Positions 24,153 to 36,885 of a DNA stretch of 64,000 bases are shown here, piece after piece; within the stretch, counting starts at the first letter, position 1, and every line of letters starts with the position of its first letter. Location of the stretch: contig VYZI01000255.1 in assembly GCA_013397695.1 (NCBI GenBank), forward strand, positions 253,823 to 317,822. Reading direction: 5' to 3'. The notes under the pieces were generated by a model. The model was given only the letters and a program-made list of their open reading frames with translations. It searched no databases and was not told the origin of the DNA. The position numbers and the translations under genes were made by a program. The stretch comes from Centropus unirufus (Eukaryota > Chordata > Aves > Cuculiformes > Centropidae).

Positions 24153-25626
24153 AAAGATAAAGCAATATTATTCCCCTACCCTGGCCCTGCATTTTTTTTC
24201 CCTCATAACCAAAAGAGCAATAGGATAGCCTTCTGAAATAATGGTAAAGATAAAAACAATGATGTTCAGAGGTAAATATAATGAACAATGAAGATTTTTT
24301 TATTATATGAAAAGATTAAGCCACAAAAGTCATTGGAATTAATATCATAGTACAGTCATTGGTTTATAAATTCATTAATAATTCATCAAAGAAAAGTCTA
24401 CAAACTTTACAAGAACTACACTATGAGAAACCCTGTGTTCTATTTGTTTGCTGGCTCTTTGGTTTGTAAACACTACTAAATGCATCAAAGGAGCCACTTG
24501 GATTCTGTCTCCTTTCACTACATGGCCATTATTTAATGTTTCACTTTGGATGCAGATGAGTCTCATTATTTATAGTTAGCCAGAAAGTCGTAAGTATACA
24601 CTGAAAGCAGAAAGAGCCTGTAATTTTAGAGTGACTCTTAACTTTTATGTTTCTAAATCAAGTGGTTAGACACATCAATGATTCAACATTACCTGTTTCC
24701 CAAGTTGAACAGTATAGAGCCCTAGAATGTTGCTTGATTCTAGCTGAGGGTCATGTGAAAAATGGCATTTCCTGCTAATGCACTGAAAATTTCCATCCTA
24801 TGTGCAGACAGTACAAGCCATATGCACATATCCCTGTTTTATTACTATTAAGAGTATCAAGAAGGTTTCTTGCTTGTTTGTTTGTTTAATTCCAAATGAC
24901 CCTCTCAGAAAGATGTAGCAAGAAATCTGTTCCTTTACATTCTCTATTCCTAGCACTGATCATAGGTAGAAACAAACTACACACTTTCCTAAACTGAAGA
25001 AGTCAGGCACAAATTCATCCCACTTAATACTGGCAATTTAACTAATGTGTTCAAATTAAGAGAGTAGTTGCCTTAGACTTCTTACATAATCAAGGGAGAG
25101 GAACGGAAAGTGCTTGGGATGAATAGTACTCTGCTCTCTCTTTAGAATGGAGGGAGGGAGTAAAATATTTAGTCTCCTAACTTATATATGCCTAGAATAA
25201 ATGATGAATGCTAAAGATTTATTGATTAATGGAAGAGATTCATGGTGGATACAGGACCCAATTTCCAAATGAAAATGGAATTAGGATTACACTTTAAAGC
25301 ATTATTGCTTGATTTGGGGTAAAGAAAGGGTGTGAGAAATTATATTCCTCTCTTTTAAAATATTGTTTATTTGGAGTTGCATCGGTAACACATCATCTGG
25401 AGGAATTTTACCACAGGTGTTGCTAAGACCGTGTTAACATTTACACAGCAAGACTTTTAAAAAAACTTGACTGTCCATCCTTTGGTCTTCTCATGTTTTA
25501 TTATCATTGCTTTCTGAACTAATACCTGTGATTTATTAACTGTCATAAATGGATTTCAGTGAATGGACTGGATACCTACCTCCCTCTTAAAACTTCTACC
25601 TGTAGCTTCACTGGCACAAACAATCC

Positions 25627-25691
25627 TTTTTAAAGTTAATTTTTTAATCCTTTTAAAGTTAACTTTTAAAGTTTAATTTTAAAGTTAATTG
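25627..25691. repeat. imperfect tandem TTTTAAAGTTAA cluster
   Basis: Four variants of TTTTAAAGTTAA are packed into about 65 bp. The core TTTAAA is itself palindromic. It is best read as an impure low-complexity tandem repeat. Confidence 0.75.
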
Positions 25692-25861
25692 TTGCTTCAG
25701 TTATTATTCCAGTATAAGAAGACACTGCTGGTAATTGACAACCATAAACATATTGAATTAAGATGATTTTAAAGTCTGGTGTTGTAGAAAGTGATTTTTT
25801 TAAAAAAATCTAGATTAGAATATTTGCTAGTGGAGTTCCTAAAATATTATTTTATATTACA

Positions 25862-25953
25862 NNNNNNNNNNNNNNNNNNNNNNNNNNNNNNNNNNNNNNN
25901 NNNNNNNNNNNNNNNNNNNNNNNNNNNNNNNNNNNNNNNNNNNNNNNNNNNNN
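25862..25953. other. assembly gap (92 N)
   Basis: Ninety-two consecutive undetermined bases are flanked by AT-rich unique sequence on both sides. The true length is unknown. Confidence 0.99.
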
Positions 25954-27072
25954 TTCAAGAAAGCAAAGTAGATAAAAACAAAATCAAATTATTTTTATAA
26001 ACTTTTAAGTAGGCATTCTTCTTTGGCTACTCTATCACACTGAAGTGATTTTATTTTAGGAGAATGCACATCCACGTATCTATTCCCTGTTTGGTTATGT
26101 GTACACATATACATATAAATGTATAAAAATATATATGCTTACATTTATATCTGAAATATGTTATCATTATTTAACGTGATTTGTACTTTGACCCTACCGT
26201 ACTCATCATGTTGATGAATCTTTTCATCACAGAGTCCACTGAGCTTATGTGGCAAGAGGAAGATCACAAGATTATAAGCAAAGGAAGCCAATCTTGTAGT
26301 TTAGGAAATATTCAATGTATATGTGAATATCTTTAAAATGCTTTTATTATTGATTTAACAATGAGAATGTAATATATCGTCAGGTTCTACTTTTAAACCT
26401 ATGAATGCATTTATAATTTCTGACAGTTATTTTTTTTCTTTTCTAGTATTTTGTAGTTGTGATCAAGTGTAAAAATGTGTTCCTCCTCTTTACTGCTTTC
26501 TCCAAATCGGATAACCTTTTTTTTTCGATCCTCATAAATCAAAGTCCTTGTTGAGAATTAGAAAACTCTCCATATCAAGGGAAATGAGGATTTAGTGTTA
26601 TTGTTTTATTTATCACTTGGAGGCTTAGATCTCTGTCCAAACAACTTGGCTCTCAAAAGAGATTCACAAGACTGACAAAAGTTGTAAGGCGTGTTATTAA
26701 AGCAGTTGTGTTATTTTATTGCCACAGACATCAGAGAAGGTTTACTTTCATAGTATAGACTGGAAGAGACTAAAATTTTAATTATATCACTATAAAGAAT
26801 GCACTGTTCTCAGTTGAAGCCACACAAGAAACATTTTACTATAGTTTTTCCTAATTACTTGTCATTAAAAAACACATGCTTTAACAACTACAATGATCAG
26901 CAAAGAGCCATAACCCTGAAATAGGAAGGCTCTCATTAAGAAATAAGATGACAAACTGTGGAATAGTTCTGATTAGAATATATCTTGAATGAATACACAA
27001 GGTGAAGAGAGCCACTAACGTCCTTAAGGTGTGCATTAATCAGCCCCTTTACACATTTGATTTCGAGTACCA

Positions 27073-27098
27073 ATTTTAATTTTAATTTTAATTTTAAA
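27073..27098. repeat. AATTTT-type microsatellite
   Basis: AATTTT is repeated about four to five times with little interruption. The minus-strand translation LKLKLKL at this point is only a product of the repeat. Confidence 0.85.
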
Positions 27099-27744
27099 AT
27101 CCAGATTTTTATGCTTAAATAAGAGTCTCCCACTTAAGTTACAAGTAGACCCAAGAGACTCCTGTTAATGTGTAACATTTTGAGAGAATTGTTTGTTTAA
27201 GTACTTAACATTATTTTCAAGGACATTTTTTCTCTTCTTCCTCTTATTATATGGCTAGATGTCTTCTTTTTATTTTGTTGTCAGGGCATGCTTTGTTGAC
27301 AAGTCAGCACTTTTTTGCACTGTCTATATCATGTCAAATCAACTTTATACTAGCAAAAATTTTATAGGCCCTACTCATTTTGCTCATTGCTGGAAGGTAT
27401 TAATCAGACTAAGGGAGTGTAACTGGCTATGTACTGTGACTTTTAGAATCATGAGAAAACAGAAAATCTGTTCATTACTGATCTCCACGGGACTATAACA
27501 AAACTCAGCTAGTGAATTTAAAGTATTCTGACACATCTTGCTGACTGATACTTCTTTTATGTGTCATTTTTAGGATTGCATTTTTAAGGGTACTGGCTAT
27601 TTGTTGCTCTTCCTTAAATCCGGTAGAGGATTTTGCTGTATTTTGTCAAAATGTGCTTTTCTCAGAGTATATCTTTTACAGGGGAAATACACCTCCCAGA
27701 TTGCAAAGACATTGTTTAATCATAATTTGGAGAGATGTGTGGGA

Positions 27745-27850
27745 AGGCCCTATCCCAATCTGCTTGAGATATTGCTCATTTGCTTTGATCATTTGCCTTT
27801 GATCATTTGCAAATTTAGGCCCTGTTATTGCTAACACTCATGGGCTTAAT
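27745..27850. repeat. old amniote repeat fragment with a 14-bp duplication
   Basis: AAATTTAGGCCCTGTTATTG, then ACACTCATGGGCTTAATTCT resemble the 'AAATTCAGGCCCTGATTCTG...ACTCATG' portion of the unassigned amniote repeat. Just upstream CTTTGATCATTTGC is perfectly duplicated head to tail at 27783-27796 and 27797-27810. Confidence 0.4.
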
Positions 27851-29519
27851 TCTCCTTTGGATAAAGGTTTGTAGCAGTAAGGTAAGGTCTTGAAGATTTT
27901 TTCTCTTTCCATCAAAGGCTGAAAGCTCTGATGTTCTTGGATGAGAAGTGCTAGATAAATACAAAGGATACAGAGCTTTTTCCATATGAATTCCACCCGA
28001 GGTTTCCTTTCCTCTGCTTCTCTTCTCCCTTCCTCTCAATATGGTCAGGCAGGATGCTCAAGCTGCTTCCTACCACCACACACAACCTGAGTGTATATCT
28101 AAGTCTCTTTAATCGGGTATAACTGTATGTGTCCATTCACGTAATAAAAAAATGTGATTCTCCCAAGTCTAGAATCAGGAATGACTTGTAGGAGGGAGTT
28201 TCTGACTTCCCCTGTGGTATTTTCCATAAATTAGCACCCAGACAAGCACTTTTTTTGTGATGAAGCTCTGAGTAAAACTATAAGTGATTGTCTAATAGAA
28301 ATAAATGGGATGAGAGATGATAATCCCCTACACAGCTGAGAAGAAGCTATAACTGCCAGATATCATCCCAAATCCTCAGTAGTGTCATGCATTACCCAGG
28401 CTGTACCAGATAAAGAATTTGCGCATAGAAAATAAAAATTAGTGTCTCCTAAAAAAAGGCTAAAACATAAAACTTTATGACTAGTATGTTCTCTTTTCAA
28501 GGTGATAAGGGGCAAGTACCGAAAGAGAATGTTGCTTTTTTTGTACAAGAAATAGCACAGGAAGAATTCAAGGCATCCCAATGTTCATGAAAGAACAATA
28601 GGAACACGGGCTTACACAAATCCCGCACAGAATAATGTCAATGTGCATATCTTTCAGGTTCATGAGAGATCATACTGAGGCTTTAGTTCGATTCATTTGG
28701 ATTATTTTTAGCTAATTCAAAGAGATACAGCCTTGAAAACTTAAAGGTGAGAAAGCGACATGAAACATGCCACTTCTGTTCCCACTCTACCAGCTGAACA
28801 GACACTAGAGTAAGAAACCAGTTCGTACTTCTTTGCCCTGCTAAGGAGAAGCAAGCTAAAACCAGCCTCAGAAACTGCATGTCTCTGACACTCGCTGGCA
28901 ATTCTTTGAAGCTTTACAGTTAGAAGTTTAAATATATTTTCTCAGCTATGTTGCTGTTTGAAAGAAAGCCACCACAAGGGAAGTCTGACTGAAAAGCTGG
29001 TAGTGATTTTTTATGTTCAAAGGGATCTCTGCAGGCCTGTGGCTGGAGAGTCCTATTGCAGGTAGGAGGGTTGACTCTGGTGTAACCTTTGCTACTAGGA
29101 ACAAAAGCACCTGTATTCTCTTTCTTCTACTTGGCATTGCTCTTGGCCTCATTATAGGGGGGAAAAAAAAGTCATCAGATATAAGAGAGGTGTCACAAGA
29201 TTCATTCGCAGCCCATGAGAGGGTCTGATTGTGGATAATGTCAGAACTCTTCCAAAGTTAACCAGAAGGTAAGCAAACAAGAGTACGTGTACCTCTTACA
29301 TACTGTGAGGAAGTGACTACACATCTGGGCCACCTCATTTTGGATCAGGATGGAACAGAATAAAGAGGGCTCTCTCCTCCTTCTCCTGCTTTTTCTCCAC
29401 TTAAGTCCCATGCCAGGGCATGGGAGCACAGATTTGAATGCAGCCAAGAAGAGACAAGCTGAGGAGAGAGACCCTTTAGGGTTTGTTCAAGTCCTTAGTT
29501 CTGTCTTTGGGAAGTAGAA
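27851..29519. other. AT-rich intergenic DNA, nothing recognised
   Basis: No exon, RNA gene or named repeat is supported. The right part may contain more 5' sequence of the LINE fossil that starts at about 29520, but I could not follow it. Confidence 0.5.
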
Positions 29520-30170
29520 GGGTGACTGAAGAAGAGCAAAGGGCTTCTTTCCTCAACCACATCAGGAAGTCCAATCAGCCTTTCCAAGACTGTGGAAGTA
29601 GCAATTAGCACAGAAAGTCTGTCAGAATTCTGTCAGTTTGCAACCCATCTTACTTCAGAAATCAGGGGAATACAAGTAGTGAAGCAGTTTGCATATTTTG
29701 GCAGTAGCACTCAAACCAGCAGGGATGTTTTGGAAGGAAAAGAATAGCAATTGGAAAGATGGTAGTTGCATTCATCATCTTGAAAAAAAAAAAAGGGAGG
29801 CATTTGAAAATCTATTTTAATGCCAGCTTCTGAAATTTACAGCTCAGATGTTATTTTTATTCTAACATATGGATGTGAAGAGTGTAAATTTATCTAAGGT
29901 GTAGAGTCCAAAAGCAAACACCTTTGAAAAATGCTAGTATTGCATTGAAGCACTGTGTAAGAAATGTTAATGACTAATGTTCCACAACGGTTTTATCTAA
30001 AGATATCCAAAGAGAGGATGGGAATACGCAAAAACTGTGGTGAGAATAAAGATGGAAATCTGTCAAGATATCTGTGCCATTGGACACTAGAAGAGTCATG
30101 CAAATGGACAGCTAAAAGACTCCTTCTGCCCAATATTAGTGAGAGAGAAGAAAACTTAGGAGACTGAGAA
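29520..30170 (+). mobile_element. degraded RTE-like LINE, RT C-terminal region
   Basis: The plus-strand translation, pieced across frameshifts and stops, carries a series of landmarks in the order expected for the end of a LINE reverse transcriptase. Near 29521-29580 TEEEQRASFLNHIRK resembles the helix before the thumb. 29670-29708 gives IQVVKQFAYFGSS, like the '..VV..F.YLGS' motif. 29744-29781 gives IAIGKMVVAFII. 29859-29885 gives ILTYGCEEC, matching the 'YGCE' motif. 29923-29967 gives FEKC, then a stop, then YCIEALCKKC, like 'FE.WC.RRLL'. About 30064-30110 gives SRYLCHWTLEES, like 'RYLGH'. Gly-Ser to YGCE spans 168 nt, about 56 residues, and YGCE to FEKC about 18, both close to RTE-class proteins as I remember them. 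A run of 12 A at 29783-29794 sits between the landmarks. These motifs are not those of CR1. The copy is long dead. RTE-X/L4 is a possible family, but other clades sharing YGCE are not excluded. Confidence 0.55.
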
Positions 30171-33100
30171 ACACAAAAATGTAATGAATGGTTTCTGACA
30201 GGCTGTATTTGCACAGCATGTAACATTTGACAATATGCGAAAGATGCCGTTTCAGGTGTTAGTCTAACTTTCAGTTCATAGCCATGATGAGAATAATTAA
30301 GTGCTAAAAGAGGTGGCAACATCTCTTTAAGTAAGGCAAGGGAACTTAAAAGTTTGATAAGCAATTTAGGGATTTTATTTTAAAACGTCAACTCATACCG
30401 GTTATAATCAGTAACTCCACTGTATTTAACATTTTTACATTATACGCATTATAATTTGGTTATTTTAGCAAATGTGTGAATGCCTAGCTTTTGAGAATAT
30501 CGTAAAAATGGAACAAAATAACTTTGCTCTGAAAAATACCTTGTTTTCAGTGGGCATTAAACTTAAATCCATTGCCTAAAATTTTACTGTACTCAGTACC
30601 ACTTGAAGTCTACAAGCCTTTATTTTGGTTACAGAAAACAAACTTTCTTATGTTTTACTTTCTCTTAGTGTCTTAATCTGTCCTTCTGTTACCAAACACA
30701 TTATGTCCCTGTTTCTCTGTATGCTCCAGATAAGCACTTGATTCTCTACTTGCAGCCCCGAATTCTCTTCTGTACAAGTTTGAACTATCGAACATTACAT
30801 GACCTGAATCAAAACTGATTACTGTGACTAGAAAACTGAATATTGATTTAGAGATAAATATAACTACGTTTCCTCGCTAATATTTTTGAAAGATTAATTG
30901 GCACACTGGGAAGGATCAATATTGTACCTTCTTAAGATAGATAGGATGAAATATTGTTAGATGAGCATGTGAGAAGGAAGGTAAAATGGCTGTGAGAGCT
31001 GTATTTAAGGCCAGACCATTTGATTATTCTCTGGTGATTTTGAAGAGCTATCCCAGTAGAATTCTTTCAGGAATAAACCTATTATAGCTCATGATTTTAA
31101 AGGAAATTCTTCTATTATGGACTTACACTTTACTTACCTAGGGCTTAACCTTTCATTTAATAAGTATATACCTGTGGCATCATGGAAAAGAAAGTCAGTG
31201 TTCCATTCCATTGATCACTTTTACTAAAAGGAGTTAGTAGGACTTAGGATTTGGTGAGTATGATGATTTGGAGTTCTGTAAGATATTTTTGATATTTCCT
31301 TTCTTTTCTCAACTGAAGCAAATGAAGGCCTTCAGAGAATCAAATGTCACCCACCACTTTGCTGTAACCTAACAGTCTGTACACATTCAAATTTTATGGT
31401 GATTTCAATAAAAAGAGCAGTCATAGAATCAGTTAAATATTAATAGAAAACAAAAAAAAATCTAGGTGTTCCTAACATGAGGAGATGATTGAAACTTGGG
31501 AAATAACCAAGGGAGGGAACTAACCATTAAGTTCAGAAGCTATAATACTTACAAAATCTGGATCCCCTATTGGCACATATTTTGAATTGTCTTGGCACTG
31601 TTTAGCTGATGTACTTAGTCAGAAATAGCCATGATGGATACAGCCAAGGAGAATCCTTGCAGGATCTCTGTAAAAATATTCATGAGAATTAATGGTGCTG
31701 GAAATGGTCTTGCTGGTGCCTGCTGTTATCCTCAGGCATCAGAATGCTAATGAAGGCCGCCTCATTGATTACTGTATCATGATGTGAGATAAGCGGAGAC
31801 CAAATTCCACCTCTTTAGGAGATTTCTGAAATCCCATTGAAATTTATTACAATTCTGAATTGTGTAAAATAAATATGTGTGTGTTGACACCAAGATACAC
31901 TAATCTGGTTCTGCTGGAAAATGAGCCTATTTACTTGCTGAGTAAAGGAGGGTGTGTAGAAAAGAATGAGCTTGTTCTTTCTGGCTCATCCTGCTGCCTT
32001 CTTAACCCCAGGGAAAGTAGAAAGATGTAGGGAAAAGAGGTAGGAGAAGCTTTACCAGCTCTCCAACTGCCAGAGAATCTGTCACACTAAGAGTATCACC
32101 TACTGGTGAGATGTTTTTCACTCCCCTGTGCCACCTGGTTGGTGCAGACGGAGAAAAAGAGATAAGAGAAGCCAGACTACTAAGTACAAAACTGTAAGAT
32201 GTTCTCATTTCAAACACGTGCAAAGCGTCAGGGAATTGGGCTTTATTTTAAGACACTGAAGGAATAGTATGTGAAAGGCCTGTGTCATTAAATCTAGTAG
32301 TAATTATACACTGGAAATGTAAACTGTATTTCTTGAGCAATTTTTTTCGTAAAATTTCTATTGTAAATACTTCAAACTATGATGCCTAATTTACTGCAGA
32401 GAATGTGTGAAATGGCATGCAATATGCTGTGCAACATCTGTCTGTACATATCACATTTTGTTCAGTAGCAGTAAAATAAATAATGTTTTTTAATTATATT
32501 GACTGACCATAACCTTCTCCTTCTACTTCAAAGCATGTTACTATTGAATGTCCAGCTGCAAGTTTGAATTTTTAGTTTACCACTGTACTGATTGAAAGTC
32601 TTTTCAGTTACACTGCATATTCAAACTCCATATTCAGATTACAGAGGAAATCATATGCAAGAAATTTGAGTGTGGGAATATTTTTCAAGAGAGTAAATAA
32701 AAGTAATATGTTTAACAATATTTGTTTTATAGTAGATCAAACAGCCCGTTCTATTTATTGTATTCTGAAAGCAGTGAGCCCCCTTCACCTAACACAACAT
32801 CAAGATTATTGCAGATGTGGACCAGCAATTATTGCCAAGAAAGTACTCTTTGGAGATCTTTGAGGCTGTTGGCTAAGCTTTTGGTCCAAATGCTATTGCC
32901 TCGTATCCACATGCAAATATACAAACACAACAAATGGGACTGAGCAGCCCTGGCAGAATGTGATGTACGCTTGAAATATAATGGAAGCATGACAATTTTT
33001 TCTTGAGCATTATGATGTTATAACAACTGCTGTGAGTCCTGTGCAGAAGTAACTAGATTTTTAAAGACAGTTTCTATCCAATATCTCTGTTCATTTTGTG

Positions 33101-36100
33101 TCCCATTCTCTGTCAAAGCAGCATGTTCTCTGGACTCGTTCATTAACTATGAAGGCTAGTTTGGAGACTTGAATAAGGGAGTGGCTTGGTCTTGTCTTTT
33201 TGATCTATAGGAGTTAAACATCTTTGCACTTCTAAAATCCTCTTGATTCGCATCTTCAACTTCATATGCCAAAAAACTTTAAAATCAATTTCTAAATCAT
33301 AATTTGCCCCAGTTTCCTGATATGTAATATAATAAAATATGAACAATAATGTCTACTCAATTGCCAAAATTACTTATTATTTGCAATGCGCTCTGAAAAT
33401 GAGAAACATTAATTATTGTAATTGATGTTTTATTATCAAAAGAAGCTTGAGGAGCATAGGATTTACTATTTTAGTCTTCCGGTATTATTTTTTGGACTAT
33501 GAATATATTTTACCAGACTTTATTTGTGCTGTAGCTCTTCAGTATCACTTAGAAAAAAATATTTGTGCTATTATCTGCATGCATGAATCTCCTATTTATT
33601 GCATAAATGTTCATTTTTTCTCAAAATATACAAGATATATCTCAAGATATATCTCAGGTCTGGCAAGGTACTGCTGAAGGCCAAAATCCTTACGTGGACA
33701 TGAATCCTTTCAAAACAATAGTGCACATTTGGGTATGCAAATGCTCCCAGGTTCCTCTTAAGCCATTGATGAGACATGACACCAAACAATAGGAGGAAAG
33801 TCTGAACTTCCATCAAGAGCAGACACAACAGCAAATAGCACTACACTCTTATTTGTTGCTGAATAGTCTAAAACATAATTGCAAAGTACTCTTCTAATTA
33901 GTTATCTTTAAAATTTTGCATTTAGCCGATTACATTCAGCAGCTTTGTGAAGTGTAAAAATGTCACATAAGTGGATAGTGTCTGGGGAAGCAGCTACTTT
34001 TTTCTAATCCTAAAAAAAACAACAGCTTGTGAGGGTCAATCTTTTAAAGTCTATGCTTCACTGAATGCAATTATTAATCATTTCCCTTCAGGAAAAATAT
34101 TAAATTAAGTGTTAAAGTACAGATCTAAACAGTGTTAAGTGCCCAGAGCTACTGAGTTCATAGTTTGAGCTATATTTCAGTGTGAGATAATTGACCTTCC
34201 ACAATGCAAATGTAGAGCTGGCACTGACTGATACAAAATGACTCATCCTGTCTCAGTATTTTATCTCCTTGCATTTATTTATTTATATCTGTGTCCATCC
34301 TTAGTTGGCATGAAGGTCTCTGTGGGTGTACTTAGGATTGGGTCCTTAGCTTTCTCCATTTTTAGTAAGCATGTCGTTTGCAGGATGATTTTCTCTAACA
34401 TGACAGCTTCCTAGTAAAGAAAGATGGAAATCAAATCAAATAATATAGTTGGGGCTTTTTTTTTAATGTTTTAACAGTCCTCTAAGCCAGTTGAATTTAC
34501 TAAGATACAAAACTATATTTGTAAGCTATGCTTAAGATGATTTTCATAAGTAAACAAACAAAAACCTCACATTCTATCAGTCAGACTCAAAAATAAAGCA
34601 ACATAAATCGTTTTCAGTGTGCTTATGATACTGAAAAAAGCTACTGGTATTCATCTCAGTGTTGTATTATTCAGGTGATTTCTGTAATTACATTTTAATA
34701 ATACGGTTGATGTTCAAAATACTTATTGTGGCTTTTCCAAAGCAATGCCCAATTTTGTATGTCTTCTCAAAGTATCAGGCTGATAACATATAAACCAGAA
34801 AAGTTACCACTGGTTTGCAGATCAGTAGAAGCAGATATGAAAAGCATTTGAAGTTGAAGGGAAGCAAGGCTGGGGTACTTGGTGGGATCTAAGAACAGCA
34901 GTGCTCATCTTTTCTACCTGAAATGTAATGTCTTTATATGTGTGCATGCATAAATTTGTGTAAATGAACACACATGTATACTTGTTCTCCCTCCACATAT
35001 GTATGCACACATGCATGTGTTTATCTTTGTGCAGCTATAGCGAGGAATAGCTTCTCTGTTACTATCAGAATATGCTGTAATGAATTTACATTGTTTTGTA
35101 TCCCTGGCAGCATTTCCCAGTGGAAGGAGTACTGCTGAAGAACAGAGATTTTGAAAACTGTGATTAGGAAAGAAAGACTGCTCTGGTGGGAGAGATTATA
35201 TCCTGTGTGATCAGAGCTTAAAGTCTGATTCATCACTCTTTCACAAGACAGTTAACTTTAGACAAATCAGCTGTTCTTATCTTGTACAATAGCTGTGATT
35301 TGGCAAACAAATACTTCATGTGAAAAAAATCCTGTTCAAAGTTGGGAGAAAATTGTAAAAAATTTATCTCCTTGCATTTATTTTCCATGCACAATTTTGT
35401 TGCTGATTAAAAGGCTTCATTCTAAATATTGATTTATATTTTTTTCTATATGTAGAAAACTCAAGTATATCCTAGACAGAATTAAAAACATGAGGTGCAT
35501 TTTTACCATCTAAAAAAGCTCTCCATGATGCTCTGAAAAGTAATAACTGTGAAGGGAGAGGGGGAGAAGCTGGAAACAATTCAGGATCTTAATTTCTTTA
35601 GGTTAGAGCTGATATTTCAAAACTATTTTTTGATATCAAGATCCCAGCTGCCTTAGTGAAAATAACAATTCTTATGTAATTAGTTATACAATAGAGAAAG
35701 TTGCATCTGAAGTGGCTGATCACAATTCTTTATATCACCCACTGCCACATCCTCTTCCATGCAATAGTTTAGTAGCAGAAGTGCTCAAAGACAATGGCGG
35801 ATATATTGTCCTGATCCCAGGTCTTAGAGAGAGCAAGGGCTTCAACCTGCATCTTTGACATCAATACTCTGTCTGCAAGGCTGTAGAATCTCCTTCTCTA
35901 ATGTAATCGTATGATTTAGGAGAGTTCCAACAAATTACCTCATTTAGGTCAAGGACTTGAAAACCCATTTTCCATGTGTAAGGTGATTGCACTGATGGGT
36001 AACACAGTTGGGTGCTCTAGGTTGATTTTTGCTCTTGGGTGACTTACTGAGTTCTAGATATAAGGAACCAGTACAATGAAAGCCAAAACAAACCTGGTAT

Positions 36101-36227
36101 ATCTAAGCAGAAAGTCCCCGTTTTGACAACTGGCATTTTCAAAGAAAGTGTTGTTCTGCTGAGAAATAACCATGAACATACACAATCATTTTAATATTCT
36201 TGGATGTTAAATGTGGGTGGCCTCTTT
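30171..36227. other. long AT-rich intergenic stretch, nothing recognised
   Basis: Six kilobases show no exon, RNA gene or firm transposon. A perfect 12-bp tandem duplication lies at 33631-33654. A piece at about 34300-34350 ending GGATTGGGTCCTTAG may be another old repeat remnant but is too short to call. Confidence 0.6.
33631..33654. repeat. 12-bp perfect tandem duplication
   Basis: CAAGATATATCT occurs twice head to tail. Each unit includes the palindrome GATATATC, so the pair can form alternative small hairpins. Confidence 0.85.
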
Positions 36228-36885
36228 ACAAGAATCATAGAATTAATTCAAGAATCATTGAATATCGGGTTGAATGGACTTCAAGTGTCACCTGGTCCAA
36301 CCTCTCTTGGCAAAAGCGTGATCTAGGCAAGATTAGGCAGCACCCTCTCCCGACATATCTTAAAAGATGCCAGTGTGGGGGAATCCATTCCTTCCCCAAG
36401 GAATCCCCTGGGGAGATTCTCATTGGGGAAAATTTTTCTCCTGTGTTCAAAGGGAATATCCCCAGGATTAACTTTTACCCATTACCCCTTTTCTTTTCCA
36501 TGTGATTCCCTGTAAAAATAAAGTTTCCAGCTTCTTCATAGCCACCCTTTAAATACTGGAACATGGTGATAAGGTTTCCCCTAAGTCTTTTCTCACAGAT
36601 GAACAAATCCAGCTCTCTCAACTTTTCCTCATTGGGCAGACTTTCCAGTCCTTTGGTCATCTTTATGGCCCTGTCCACATGTTTTTGTATAGCAGGGACT
36701 AAAACTGAACACAGAATTCCAATTGACTTCTCTGCTAGTGGTATCCTTGTTGATGCTGCCCACCATCCTCTTGGCTTTCCTTGCCACAACATCACACTGT
36801 TTACTTTTATTGAGCTTGTTGTCCACCAAGATGTCTTCTCTAAACTTTTAAGTTGCTTTTGTTCCCAAGCTACTGTCATAATTTT
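36228..36885 (-). mobile_element. CR1 LINE 3' end, older subfamily
   Basis: The low-coordinate end, AATCATAGAATTAATTCAAG then AATCATTGAAT, is the reverse complement of CR1 3' tail octamers. The following GTTGAATGGACTTCAAGTGT and CACCTGGTCCAACCTCTCTT are the usual CR1 3'-UTR opening in antisense. Further in, AAATCCAGCTCTCTCAACTT, GGTCATCTTTATGGCCCTGT and CTAAAACTGAACACAGAATT are standard antisense CR1 segments. On the minus strand the 36475-36879 frame includes AIQKHVDRAIKMTKGLESLPNEEKLRELDLFICEK-type sequence at about 36590-36700, corresponding to the CR1 C-terminus. The 3'-UTR differs from the copies at 12686 and 21080, so a different subfamily is likely. It is 5'-truncated and many substitutions suggest an old insertion. 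Confidence 0.88.

Larger units (their letters stand above)
24153..27744. other. AT-rich intergenic DNA containing an assembly gap
   Basis: No exon or RNA gene is recognised. The stretch holds a TTTG-type microsatellite near 24868-24888, the TTTTAAAGTTAA cluster at 25627-25691, the N gap at 25862-25953 and an AATTTT-type repeat at 27073-27098. Any reading frame spanning the Ns is an artefact. Confidence 0.6.

Noticed and set aside
25791..26000. Open frame across the N gap
   Set aside because: About half of its residues are undetermined, so the frame across 25862-25953 has no meaning.
27066..27110. Minus-strand peptide with alternating Leu-Lys
   Set aside because: It is translated from the AATTTT-type microsatellite.
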